A DNA stretch of 64,000 nucleotides, from IMG/VR virus record IMGVR_UViG_3300033552_000001, positions 62,001 through 126,000 of that record. The stretch is one strand, 5' to 3'. The DNA is from a virus. This document shows, piece after piece, positions 51,526 to 58,714 of this stretch (its first letter is position 1; each line of letters begins with the position of its first letter). Both the position numbers and the translations under genes were made by a program. Below the pieces are notes generated by a model. That model saw only the letters and a program-made list of their open reading frames with translations, made no database searches and was not told where the DNA came from.

Positions 51526-53528
51526 ATTGATTGTTTGTTTAATTTGTTTTTTAACATTCTATTTACAGTATAAAGTCTTTGATAAACTTCTGTTTTTTCT
51601 TGCATAGTCTCATAAAAATCATATTCTTTATCTAACATTGGTAATTTGATAATATTTTTATCAATTCCCATTTTATCCCCTAGCATTATAATATTACTAT
51701 AATTACTAATATACTTGTTAGTTTTAAACTTGGATGCCAAATTGTATAATTCTTTTTTATAATTTTCTAAATATTGTCTAAATCTCCAAGTATCTTTAAA
51801 CTTTCTTAAATAGACTTCATTACAAATTCTTTGATAAGCAGATTTAAACATATCTGTTTTAGACCATTCAGATAAAGTAATTACATTTTCAGTAAATAAT
51901 TTATGATTGCTTTTTGCTGTATAAATAACTAATACTAATTTTTTATTATAAATATAAGCTTGCAAATAATTATAAATTTCCTGAAAATCTTCTTTATTAT
52001 CAGTAAGAAATATGTATTTAGCATTTAAGTATTCTGTGTTATAGTCTTGTTTGACAACATCGTTATTAATTCTTGCATAAATAACACCACTATTTCTCTT
52101 AACTTTAATTACTTTTTTCTTTGGTACTATAATATCATCATATTTAAGTAATTTATCTTTCAAATCTTGATAAATAATTTTATTAAAATTATCAATCAAT
52201 TCAATAGCATTATCAGGAATTCCTATGTTTAAAACTTCATCAGTAAAATACTTTCTTTTATCATAATTAGACATGTAACTAATATTAGATAAATTCTCAC
52301 TATTATATTTTAGAACACTAACTCCTTTATTATCAATTAATTTTGTTCTTCTTGGATTAAAAGATTTTTCAGTTATATAAAAATCTTTTTTCTGATATTC
52401 ATATAAATAATTACCATAACCATCTTTTCCATTAAGATATTTAAAACTAAATTCATTAAACAAATCACTATATTCTGGAATTTTCATTCCTTCTGGTAGT
52501 TTACTATAAGTAATATTAACTGTTGTATAATTCAAATCTCTGATATAAAAAGATCTACCATATAATTCAAGATAATTCTTATTATTAATAGCTTTTAAAT
52601 AATCAAGAATATTATCAAAAGAACTTTCATGTTGTTTTTTATACAACTCAAAGATTTCTAATTTAAATTCTTCAATCTTTTCTTTCACTTTATTAATAGT
52701 ATATTCATCCCATTTTAAATGTTCTCTTGATGGTAATATAGTAAGAGAATCAGACAAATCAATTTTTAAAGCTAATGGAATTTTAATTTTATTTATTCCT
52801 AATTTATCCCAATTTATAGGATAAGGAGTGTTTCCAAAGCATATTTCTAATTCATCATCTTTTGTTGGAAAAGTATTACTAAACATAAAAGATGTTCCTT
52901 GAATGATTTTATAATTATTATCAAAGTTGAATCCTTTAACAAATACATTTTCAAAATATCTTAATTTAGAAAGAGCTTTTTGAAAGTTGTATTTATCAGT
53001 ATAAGTAACATAAAACCAATAATCAGTACCATTCACTTCATTACATTCATGTTGTGTAAGTGGAGTAAATACTGGCATTTGATAGTCTTCTTTATAACAA
53101 CTATAATAATATTTAATATTATTGCAAACAGTTGTAATATAAAATGTTTCAGTAGTACACCAAGCTGTATAAAATCCAATACCTAGTGTTCCAGCACTAA
53201 ATAATTCTCCTTCCTTTGATGAAGCACATAATTCTGCAATGTATTTTTTAAATACTTCTGGTGAAATACCTTCTGCTTCATCTATAATATGTAAAGAATT
53301 ATCATCACTTTTATATTCAATTGTTACAATACCCTGTTTATTAATTCTTTTATATGAATCATGGGCATTAGCTGTTATTTCTTGTAAAGTAGTGGCCTCT
53401 TTATCAGAATAAGCATTAGTAAGAATTTGAAATAATTTTGCTGAACCTTTTTCATCAGTTGCCACTCTTGCTTTGATAGTTTCAGTACCAATACTAAAAC
53501 TATCTGTTTCTTCAATTCTTTGTATCAA
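51507..53528 (-). CDS. rIIA-like GHKL (HSP90-type) ATPase
   Basis: A 673-residue protein. N-box TLQEITANAHDSYKRI (Glu50, Asn54, Asp57), G1 box IIDEAEGIS (Asp83) and G2 box SAGTLGIGFYTAW (111-123) form an HSP90/histidine-kinase-like ATP pocket; LPSREHLKWDEYTI fits the following middle domain. Gene order with the rIIB-like gene supports an rIIA homologue. No ATG is available before the N-box at the right place: the frame opens at TTG 53526-53528, directly after a stop and an AATTAAACAAACAAGACA leader. It may act at the membrane or against host defences. Confidence 0.82.
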   Translation of the reverse strand: MIQRIEETDSFSIGTETIKARVATDEKGSAKLFQILTNAYSDKEATTLQEITANAHDSYKRINKQGIVTIEYKSDDNSLHIIDEAEGISPEVFKKYIAELCASSKEGELFSAGTLGIGFYTAWCTTETFYITTVCNNIKYYYSCYKEDYQMPVFTPLTQHECNEVNGTDYWFYVTYTDKYNFQKALSKLRYFENVFVKGFNFDNNYKIIQGTSFMFSNTFPTKDDELEICFGNTPYPINWDKLGINKIKIPLALKIDLSDSLTILPSREHLKWDEYTINKVKEKIEEFKLEIFELYKKQHESSFDNILDYLKAINNKNYLELYGRSFYIRDLNYTTVNITYSKLPEGMKIPEYSDLFNEFSFKYLNGKDGYGNYLYEYQKKDFYITEKSFNPRRTKLIDNKGVSVLKYNSENLSNISYMSNYDKRKYFTDEVLNIGIPDNAIELIDNFNKIIYQDLKDKLLKYDDIIVPKKKVIKVKRNSGVIYARINNDVVKQDYNTEYLNAKYIFLTDNKEDFQEIYNYLQAYIYNKKLVLVIYTAKSNHKLFTENVITLSEWSKTDMFKSAYQRICNEVYLRKFKDTWRFRQYLENYKKELYNLASKFKTNKYISNYSNIIMLGDKMGIDKNIIKLPMLDKEYDFYETMQEKTEVYQRLYTVNRMLKNKLNKQSICKTLN

Positions 53529-53555
53529 TGTCTTGTTTGTTTAATTGTTTAACTT

Positions 53556-53936
53556 TTATATTTCAAATATTACAGAAGTATAAACATCTTCTGGGGAATA
53601 AGTAAGAACACAATATTCCACAATTCTTCTAGTACCACATTCTGATCTTCCTATTAAAGAAGATACAATATCATCAAATTTATTTAAATATTCTAAATGT
53701 GGACACAATATTGATTTATGTTCTTTGACAAATTTAATAATTAATTCTTTTTCTTCTTCATCAAAAAAATCTTCTTGCTCATTAAGATTTTCATAATAAA
53801 ACTTAACTAATTCAAAATAAGCTTCTGCTTCTTCATAACTTTCAAAAGTAATATTATTTGTTTCATTATGATCTCCATCATTTTCCCAAGATACTACTGT
53901 TATAGTATATCCTTTATTAATTACTATTTTTTTCAT
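53556..53936 (-). CDS. Phage protein of the V(S)WENDGD type, unknown
   Basis: A 126-residue protein: ITVVSWENDGDHNETNNITF matches the beginning of a recurring small phage family; the middle is acidic helix, and the end reads YCVLTYSPEDVYTSVIFEI. Function unknown. It lies just upstream of the rIIA-like gene on the same strand. Confidence 0.6.
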   Translation of the reverse strand: MKKIVINKGYTITVVSWENDGDHNETNNITFESYEEAEAYFELVKFYYENLNEQEDFFDEEEKELIIKFVKEHKSILCPHLEYLNKFDDIVSSLIGRSECGTRRIVEYCVLTYSPEDVYTSVIFEI

Positions 53937-53947
53937 ATTTGTTTGTT

Positions 53948-54064
53948 TTAATCAATGTTCCATAAACACTTTTCTGATTGTTCTTTCCAATAATATCTAA
54001 TCCATTTGTATTTTAATGGATGAAATGGAGGAAGTAATATTCTTAATATTTTAAGTATTATCAT
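53948..54064 (-). CDS. Micro-protein of 38 residues
   Basis: MIILKILRILLPPFHPLKYK is followed by WIRYYWKEQSEKC. The frame runs from ATG 54064 to TAA 53948-53950. It is hydrophobic and basic. Its start overlaps the stop of the 20-codon frame upstream by ATGA, the same arrangement as the neighbours, which supports translation. Confidence 0.5.
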   Translation of the reverse strand: MIILKILRILLPPFHPLKYKWIRYYWKEQSEKCLWNID

Positions 54065-54123
54065 GCATATTCAGCTTCTACAAATTTAAATAATTCTAAA
54101 CTTTTATCAATGTAATTTCTCAT
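54061..54123 (-). CDS. Micro-protein of 20 residues
   Basis: MRNYIDKSLELFKFVEAEYA, ATG 54123 to TGA 54061-54063. An amphipathic helix. ATGA overlaps link it to the DUF932-like gene before it and the 38-codon gene after it. Very small, so confidence is limited. Confidence 0.4.
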   Translation of the reverse strand: MRNYIDKSLELFKFVEAEYA

Positions 54124-54848
54124 ACTAATTCAAATTCATTTACAAAGAAATCATGCAATTGTACATGGTTTTTAAAGAAATTAACTGGATGAGAAACTTT
54201 CAAAGAATTAGTAATATTTTGATAAAGATTGTATGCAGAATCTTTAACACCATAATTATAAGACTCATTTAATAATTCATCTCTTACTAATGCAAGTTGT
54301 TGTTGAGTAATAATATTTTCATTCAAATACATCTGACCTACTAAACTTGCACATGTTTTCTTTGTAACTTCAATTTCTTTTAGTCTTTCAAAATCTGCTT
54401 TAATTTTAGAATATTGAGTTTCTAATTTTAAAACACTTTCTGTTAATGCTTTTTTAATCTCTACATTAGCATTACCTGTATGTTTTCTAATCATCATTTC
54501 TTCTCCACTCACAGAGCTGTTGGAACACACCAGAATACTCATTCCCATTGTATAAGCAGCACTCATAGATTTGTCACCACTATTTTTTAACCCAAGCATC
54601 ATGTTATAATCACTATCTCCTGAATGGACAATCAAGCCACCAACCATTTTTTGTCTACTTGAATCCATTTTATAAAATTCATTAACAACTGTGAAATTAC
54701 ATTTGTCTAATACTTCTAATGAAGTCATTATTAACTCTCTATTAGAAATTGGAGTGTAAGTTTGAGTAGCTTGTAAAGGCATACATTCAATAACTTCATC
54801 TCTTGTAAATTGCTTTACACCTTTTGCTTTTAATATTATATTGTTCAT
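54120..54848 (-). CDS. DUF932-like phage/plasmid protein
   Basis: A 242-residue protein. MMLGLKNSGDKSMSAAYTMG followed by ILVCSNSSVSGEEMMIRKHT is the hallmark 'LxxxNSxDxSxAxxxxxGxxVxVCxNxxFxGE' block of DUF932 proteins, found on plasmids and phages near replication genes. The rest is helical. Biochemical role unknown. Confidence 0.8.
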   Translation of the reverse strand: MNNIILKAKGVKQFTRDEVIECMPLQATQTYTPISNRELIMTSLEVLDKCNFTVVNEFYKMDSSRQKMVGGLIVHSGDSDYNMMLGLKNSGDKSMSAAYTMGMSILVCSNSSVSGEEMMIRKHTGNANVEIKKALTESVLKLETQYSKIKADFERLKEIEVTKKTCASLVGQMYLNENIITQQQLALVRDELLNESYNYGVKDSAYNLYQNITNSLKVSHPVNFFKNHVQLHDFFVNEFELV

Positions 54849-54874
54849 ATTTTCTATTTTTATTTTTAAATTGT

Positions 54875-55117
54875 TTATAATTGTTCTGATATATTTTTAC
54901 AATTAATAATACTATTTTCATCTATTTTATAGATAGGTACTCTACCTTCATCTTCCCACTCATAACCATCTCTTTCTAATTCTGCACTTTCAAAACAAAT
55001 AGCTTTTTGATATTCACACATTTCATCAACAAATTCTTTAATTATTTCATAATAATCTTCTCTAACTGAATCACTAATATTAAGATAATCCATCAATTCA
55101 TTTATTTTATCTTTCAT
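54875..55117 (-). CDS. Small acidic helical protein, unknown
   Basis: An 80-residue protein: MKDKINELMDYLNISDSVRE, DYYEIIKEFVDEMCEYQKAI, then a short strand tail. The MKDKIN start is shared with the gene upstream. TAATG-type overlap at 55117. Confidence 0.6.
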   Translation of the reverse strand: MKDKINELMDYLNISDSVREDYYEIIKEFVDEMCEYQKAICFESAELERDGYEWEDEGRVPIYKIDENSIINCKNISEQL

Positions 55118-55515
55118 TATTCCAATTGTTTATAATCTACATTAATAATTTTTTTATTTATGACACAATCATAAATATCTTCAAATGAATAAGTCAATAA
55201 GATTTTATTCATTTCATCATCATTTGGTAAACCTATAAAAGATTTATTTACATCATATCTAAAATTAGGTCTTGGTGAAGATAATATAGCAGGTTTATTT
55301 GCTTCATGGAGTCCCCAATCCCATCTTTCATTAAAGTATTTATAAAATTCATCAACACTTTTTAAATAAGAAAATGTTAATATTCCCATAGTAGATAAAT
55401 AATCATCTTTTGTAGCAAGCCTACAACTATGTTTTCTGTCCTTGTATTCTACTACACATTTTATAAATCCTTTTGATAGTAAAAAGTCTTGAAAATTGTT
55501 TATTTTATCTTTCAT
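55117..55515 (-). CDS. Small protein, unknown
   Basis: A 132-residue protein starting MKDKINNFQDFLLSKGFIKC with the C-terminal segment ILLTYSFEDIYDCVI, weakly like the end of the gene at 53556 (VLTYSPEDVY). No family recognised. Coupled by ATGA to the gene upstream. Confidence 0.55.
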   Translation of the reverse strand: MKDKINNFQDFLLSKGFIKCVVEYKDRKHSCRLATKDDYLSTMGILTFSYLKSVDEFYKYFNERWDWGLHEANKPAILSSPRPNFRYDVNKSFIGLPNDDEMNKILLTYSFEDIYDCVINKKIINVDYKQLE

Positions 55516-55688
55516 TCCATTCTTTGGTTTATAATAATTCCATTTTCTACTTCAAAATTGTATCTATCTGGAAGATGATTCCTAAATAACATTTGAGGAA
55601 TACCATCTAATTTATAGATTCTAAAATATACATCTTCTAAAAGAATTACATCTTCTAATTTTTCTCCTACAAAATTTATTACTTCCAT
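55512..55688 (-). CDS. Small protein, unknown (short frame)
   Basis: A 58-residue frame from ATG 55688 to TGA 55512-55514: MEVINFVGEKLEDVILLEDV, YRIYK-type strand, FRNHLPDRYNFEVENG. It fills the gap, with TAATG overlap upstream and ATGA overlap downstream. Function unknown. Confidence 0.65.
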   Translation of the reverse strand: MEVINFVGEKLEDVILLEDVYFRIYKLDGIPQMLFRNHLPDRYNFEVENGIIINQRME

Positions 55689-55912
55689 TATTTTATTTCT
55701 TCATGTCTAATTGATAATGTATTAAAAACCCATGCTATTTTATCATTTTCTATTTCTTCTGATACATCATCATAAGTGATAGCTATAATTCCATCTTTAT
55801 AAAGGTCTTCTTCTTCTTGTTTATTATCACAATATTCATACTCATATTCATCAGAAGTAATTTCATTACCATCTGGCAATTCAATAATAAATTTATATAT
55901 TTTAGTTTTCAT
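55688..55912 (-). CDS. Small acidic beta protein, unknown
   Basis: A 74-residue acidic protein: KTKIYKFIIELPDGNEITSD, then DDVSEEIENDKIAWVFNTL. Strand-turn-strand start. Function unknown. Overlaps the upstream gene by 11 bases. Confidence 0.55.
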   Translation of the reverse strand: MKTKIYKFIIELPDGNEITSDEYEYEYCDNKQEEEDLYKDGIIAITYDDVSEEIENDKIAWVFNTLSIRHEEIK

Positions 55913-56189
55913 TTTTTCTATAATTTAAACTGTAATTATTATGTTTTAAAAGCATATTTTTATTAACTGTATAACAATCTAATAAAGAACAAACTGTTTC
56001 TAATTCTTCTAAACTACAATTGTTTAGAAAAGGAGATTTAATAATGTTATTCCATTTATCTTCTGCAACAGCATCATAAGCAATTCTCAAATAACAATGG
56101 TGTTTAAAGTTTAAATCAGCATATTGCTTTTCTAAGTCAAATGCCAATTTCAATATATCAGCTTTTAGTTCTTTTTTATTTATTTCCAT
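55902..56189 (-). CDS. Conserved helical phage protein, unknown
   Basis: A 95-residue protein from ATG 56189; the longer start at 56234 lies inside the upstream gene. ADILKLAFDLEKQYADLNFK, HHCYLRIAYDAVAEDKW, and LLKHNNYSLNYRKN form a pattern I associate with small proteins of flavobacterial phages. All helical. Role unknown. Confidence 0.65.
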   Translation of the reverse strand: MEINKKELKADILKLAFDLEKQYADLNFKHHCYLRIAYDAVAEDKWNNIIKSPFLNNCSLEELETVCSLLDCYTVNKNMLLKHNNYSLNYRKNEN

Positions 56190-56190
56190 A

Positions 56191-56418
56191 CTAACTGTTT
56201 GGTATATACGTTTGATTAAAATAATCTTCTCCATTGATATAACTTCCTGTATTAATATTATCTGCTACATCAAAAGCTCTTATAATCTGCTCTTTTTCTT
56301 TTCTTAATAATTCTGCTACTTTATACACAATATTATGTACTTGTAAATTCTCATTCATCTCTTCATGCATTTCATTTAAATGAAGGTAGTCTAATAATTC
56401 TTCTAATGTTGTCTTCAT
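56191..56418 (-). CDS. Small helical protein, tandem pair member 2
   Basis: A 75-residue protein: MKTTLEELLDYLHLNEM, LLRKEKEQIIRAFDVAD, DYFNQTYIPNS. It matches the gene at 56421 (TTLEELKEF, LLEKEKEQIIDAF, YYNQTYKSK). This 'KEKEQII.AF ... YYNQTY' plan is widespread in small phage proteins. Confidence 0.65.
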   Translation of the reverse strand: MKTTLEELLDYLHLNEMHEEMNENLQVHNIVYKVAELLRKEKEQIIRAFDVADNINTGSYINGEDYFNQTYIPNS

Positions 56419-56420
56419 TT

Positions 56421-56705
56421 TTATTTTGATTTATAAGTTTGATTGTAATACTGTTCAGATTCTGGAATTATCATTTTATGATCTATATTTGGTATATAAT
56501 AATCAGATGAATTATATTTTCCTTCATTAAAAGCATCTATAATTTGTTCCTTTTCTTTTTCTAATAACAACTCAATTTGCTTTAAAATATTATCATTTGT
56601 TATTATTTTCACATTAAGAATTGTTGATTTATAATCAGGATTTAATTTTTTAGCATTTTCATTACTCTTTTTAACAAATTCTTTTAATTCTTCTAATGTT
56701 GTCAT
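56421..56705 (-). CDS. Small helical protein, tandem pair member 1
   Basis: A 94-residue protein from ATG 56705, which overlaps the upstream stop by ATGA and follows the AAACAAAAAG leader; the longer frame to 56741 is unlikely. MTTLEELKEFVKKSNENAKK, IELLLEKEKEQIIDAFNEG, EQYYNQTYKSK. Paralogue of the next gene. Confidence 0.65.
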   Translation of the reverse strand: MTTLEELKEFVKKSNENAKKLNPDYKSTILNVKIITNDNILKQIELLLEKEKEQIIDAFNEGKYNSSDYYIPNIDHKMIIPESEQYYNQTYKSK

Positions 56706-56983
56706 TTTCTTTTTGTTTGTATAATTGTGTTTAATAACCATTGTCTATCAATAGAATATTGATTATTTGTTTCTAATAAAATAATTTCTAAATCATCTGA
56801 ATCAAAACCAGAATACATTTTTACAATACTAACTCTGATTAATTCTTTTCTAAATAATATAGATAATGTTACTCTATTATTATCAATGGTATTTAGAATG
56901 GTATTATAATAAACATCTGAATTATGTAATGACTTAACTAATTCAAAATCATTGTCAATTAGGAATTCTTCTAATGTTTTCAT
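56702..56983 (-). CDS. Small protein, unknown
   Basis: A 93-residue protein: MKTLEEFLIDNDFELVKSLH, then strands (RVTLSILFRKELIRVSIVK) and DDLEIILLETNN. No family recognised. Confidence 0.55.
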   Translation of the reverse strand: MKTLEEFLIDNDFELVKSLHNSDVYYNTILNTIDNNRVTLSILFRKELIRVSIVKMYSGFDSDDLEIILLETNNQYSIDRQWLLNTIIQTKRK

Positions 56984-56995
56984 TATTTTATTAAT

Positions 56996-57175
56996 TTAAA
57001 AGTTTTCATTTACAATTATTTGTATCAAATCTGCATCTAAATCCAATATATTATATTTCACAACATATTCATTTTCATTTATTACTACTAAATCTCCTTT
57101 ATTCAATGTAATAATTTTATCAGGATAATCTTCTAATAATGACCAAGGGTTTTCTTCAATAATTTCTGTTTTCAT
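56996..57175 (-). CDS. Small acidic protein, unknown (short frame)
   Basis: A 59-residue frame from ATG 57175 to TAA 56996-56998: MKTEIIEENPWSLLEDYPDK, then LNKGDLVVINENEYVVKYNI, a small beta fold. It starts in the TAATG overlap of the AP2 gene's stop. Function unknown. Confidence 0.65.
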   Translation of the reverse strand: MKTEIIEENPWSLLEDYPDKIITLNKGDLVVINENEYVVKYNILDLDADLIQIIVNENF

Positions 57176-57366
57176 TATTTCCTTTTTAAAATGTTAACTG
57201 GTTCTTTATTATTTTCTAATAACATCATATCAACTTTAATTGCTGCTTCTCTTTCAGTTTTAAATCCTGCTATTCTTTGATTTCTACCTCCAATTTTAAC
57301 TCTGGCTTCCCATATTCCAAACATATTAAAATGAGTGTTTTTAAATTCTCTAATTGGTTGTTTCAA
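57175..57366 (-). CDS. AP2-domain DNA-binding protein
   Basis: A 63-residue protein that is little more than one AP2 domain: FNMFGIWEARVKIGGRNQRI (three strands with the key Trp), then AGFKTEREAAIKVDMMLLEN (the helix). AP2 domains bind DNA and occur in phage homing endonucleases and regulators. No nuclease part is present. The frame opens at TTG 57366 right after a stop; ATG 57324 would remove part of the domain, so TTG is favoured. Confidence 0.75.
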   Translation of the reverse strand: MKQPIREFKNTHFNMFGIWEARVKIGGRNQRIAGFKTEREAAIKVDMMLLENNKEPVNILKRK

Positions 57367-57383
57367 TTAATTATTTGTTTAAA

Positions 57384-57548
57384 TTATGAATTTCCATACA
57401 ATTCTGATTCCTCTTTAATTGATTTAATTTCTATGCAACCTTCTCCATCATAAAATCTAAGCATACTATCAATGGCTTTCTGAATTGAATATTTACTAAT
57501 ATTAACATCAGCTTCTAATGTTAAAACAATTTCTATTTCTTGTACCAT
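57384..57548 (-). CDS. Small protein, unknown (short frame)
   Basis: A 54-residue frame from ATG 57548 to TAA 57384-57386: MVQEIEIVLTLEADVNISKY, then IQKAIDSMLRFYDGEGCIEI. A strand-helix-strand pattern. It fills the gap between neighbours. Function unknown. Confidence 0.6.
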   Translation of the reverse strand: MVQEIEIVLTLEADVNISKYSIQKAIDSMLRFYDGEGCIEIKSIKEESELYGNS

Positions 57549-57863
57549 TTAATATTTTTGTTTTGTTGTAATATTCTCACTTTTTGTATCAGAAACTTTA
57601 CTACCAAATAATTCAAAATAGCTTTCATCAAAAGAAAGATTTTCTGTAATATGAACAATTACATTATCATCCCATTTATTAATGACATTAAAATCAATTA
57701 TTGCATCATCTTCAAATGATTGTTGTTGAGTAAACAACTTATTATTTATATAATTATCATGACTTTTTGTTTGATAAACAAAATTTGATTCATCATTTCC
57801 AAAATAAATTGTTGATGATCTAACATTGTACTGCTTTTGAGAATATGTATATACCTGTTTCAT
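57549..57863 (-). CDS. Small beta protein, unknown
   Basis: A 104-residue protein: VYTYSQKQYNVRSSTIYFG, DDAIIDFNVINKWDDNVIVH. Polar and strand-rich. No family recognised. Coupled to the upstream gene by ATGA. Confidence 0.55.
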   Translation of the reverse strand: MKQVYTYSQKQYNVRSSTIYFGNDESNFVYQTKSHDNYINNKLFTQQQSFEDDAIIDFNVINKWDDNVIVHITENLSFDESYFELFGSKVSDTKSENITTKQKY

Positions 57864-58039
57864 TTTTCTAATTGTTTTAACAATTCATCTGTTAATTCCA
57901 CAATAATTTCTATATTACTTTTATCTTTAGGATTAATAGAATTATTAGAACATAACCCAGCTAATATTTTAGTAGCAATATACTCTCTTTTAGTAAGTCC
58001 ATGAAACTGACTAAATGCCTGTGTGTTTTTATTTTCCAT
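57860..58039 (-). CDS. Small conserved phage protein of the GLTKREY type (short frame)
   Basis: A 59-residue frame from ATG 58039 to TGA 57860-57862. FHGLTKREYIATKILAGLCS and ELTDELLKQLEK match a short family common in phages, usually of unknown role. ATGA overlap with the next gene. Confidence 0.75.
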   Translation of the reverse strand: MENKNTQAFSQFHGLTKREYIATKILAGLCSNNSINPKDKSNIEIIVELTDELLKQLEK

Positions 58040-58040
58040 T

Positions 58041-58268
58041 TTAATTTATTTTAATGTTATCAATTACAATTGGTTTATTTTGAAATAATATAGGATATTT
58101 ATGAAACTTTGAATATTTACCATCGTAAGTATAATAATTAACAGTTTCATCACAAAAACTAACTTTCACAACAAATTCTTCTTTTTGATCTAAATCAACA
58201 TTTAATACTATTCCTTCACCTTTTCTAATATCCCATACAATCATTCCTGTTTTAAAATATTTATTCAT
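58041..58268 (-). CDS. Small phage protein with FKTGMIVWDIRKGEG motif
   Basis: A 75-residue protein: YFKTGMIVWDIRKGEGIVLN, then YYTYDGKYSKFHKYPILFQ. An SH3-like strand set related to the first block of the gene at 32358. Function unknown. ATGA overlap with the lipoprotein gene. Confidence 0.65.
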   Translation of the reverse strand: MNKYFKTGMIVWDIRKGEGIVLNVDLDQKEEFVVKVSFCDETVNYYTYDGKYSKFHKYPILFQNKPIVIDNIKIN

Positions 58269-58468
58269 TTTAGTTTATTTCTAATTATACAATAACGACA
58301 ATTCCCTTTGTGAGTTAATAAACTATATCCTTCAATGTATTCACAAGAATCAATTTCAATAACAGAATAACTATTATCTAAAACATACTTGTTTTTAACT
58401 ACACTTGGTGGAGCAGTTCTTTCACAGCTTACTAAAGCTAATGAAAATAATACTATTAATTTTTTCAT
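58265..58468 (-). CDS. Small lipoprotein
   Basis: A 67-residue protein with a lipoprotein signal: MKKLIVLFSLALVSCERT, in which LVSC is a good lipobox with Cys15 as the lipidated residue. The mature part is short, with two more Cys near the C-terminus (GNCRYC). It should be attached to a membrane. A role in exclusion or surface change is possible but not shown. Confidence 0.7.
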   Translation of the reverse strand: MKKLIVLFSLALVSCERTAPPSVVKNKYVLDNSYSVIEIDSCEYIEGYSLLTHKGNCRYCIIRNKLK

Positions 58469-58469
58469 T

Positions 58470-58649
58470 TTATTGTTTATTTAAAAGTCCATTAAAAAAT
58501 CCTCCAGAATATAATAAACTTAATGTAAATATTGCATTTATAAAAGCTGTTATAAAATTGTATTTACCCTTTCTCTCACTTCCATGTAAAAATGCATAAA
58601 CAGATAACTCTATAAAAGTTACTGCTAATAATATATATTGTGCTAACAT
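58470..58649 (-). CDS. Small membrane protein (short frame)
   Basis: A 59-residue frame from ATG 58649 to TAA 58470-58472: MLAQYILLAVTFIELSVYAF, then FITAFINAIFTLSLLYSGG, two probable transmembrane helices. Leader AAACAAACAAACAAATG. It lies next to the lipoprotein gene; a joint membrane role is possible. Confidence 0.65.
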   Translation of the reverse strand: MLAQYILLAVTFIELSVYAFLHGSERKGKYNFITAFINAIFTLSLLYSGGFFNGLLNKQ

Positions 58650-58672
58650 TTGTTTGTTTGTTTAGTTAAAAT

Positions 58673-58714
58673 TTAATGAACCCAATGTTTTCCAAATTCT
58701 CCAATTTCAGACAT
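58673..58714 (-). CDS. Possible 13-residue micro-frame after the polymerase gene
   Basis: MSEIGEFGKHWVH from ATG 58714 to TAA 58673-58675, starting in a TAATG overlap with the polymerase stop. Too short to be sure; the exact overlap pattern is the only reason to list it. Confidence 0.25.
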   Translation of the reverse strand: MSEIGEFGKHWVH

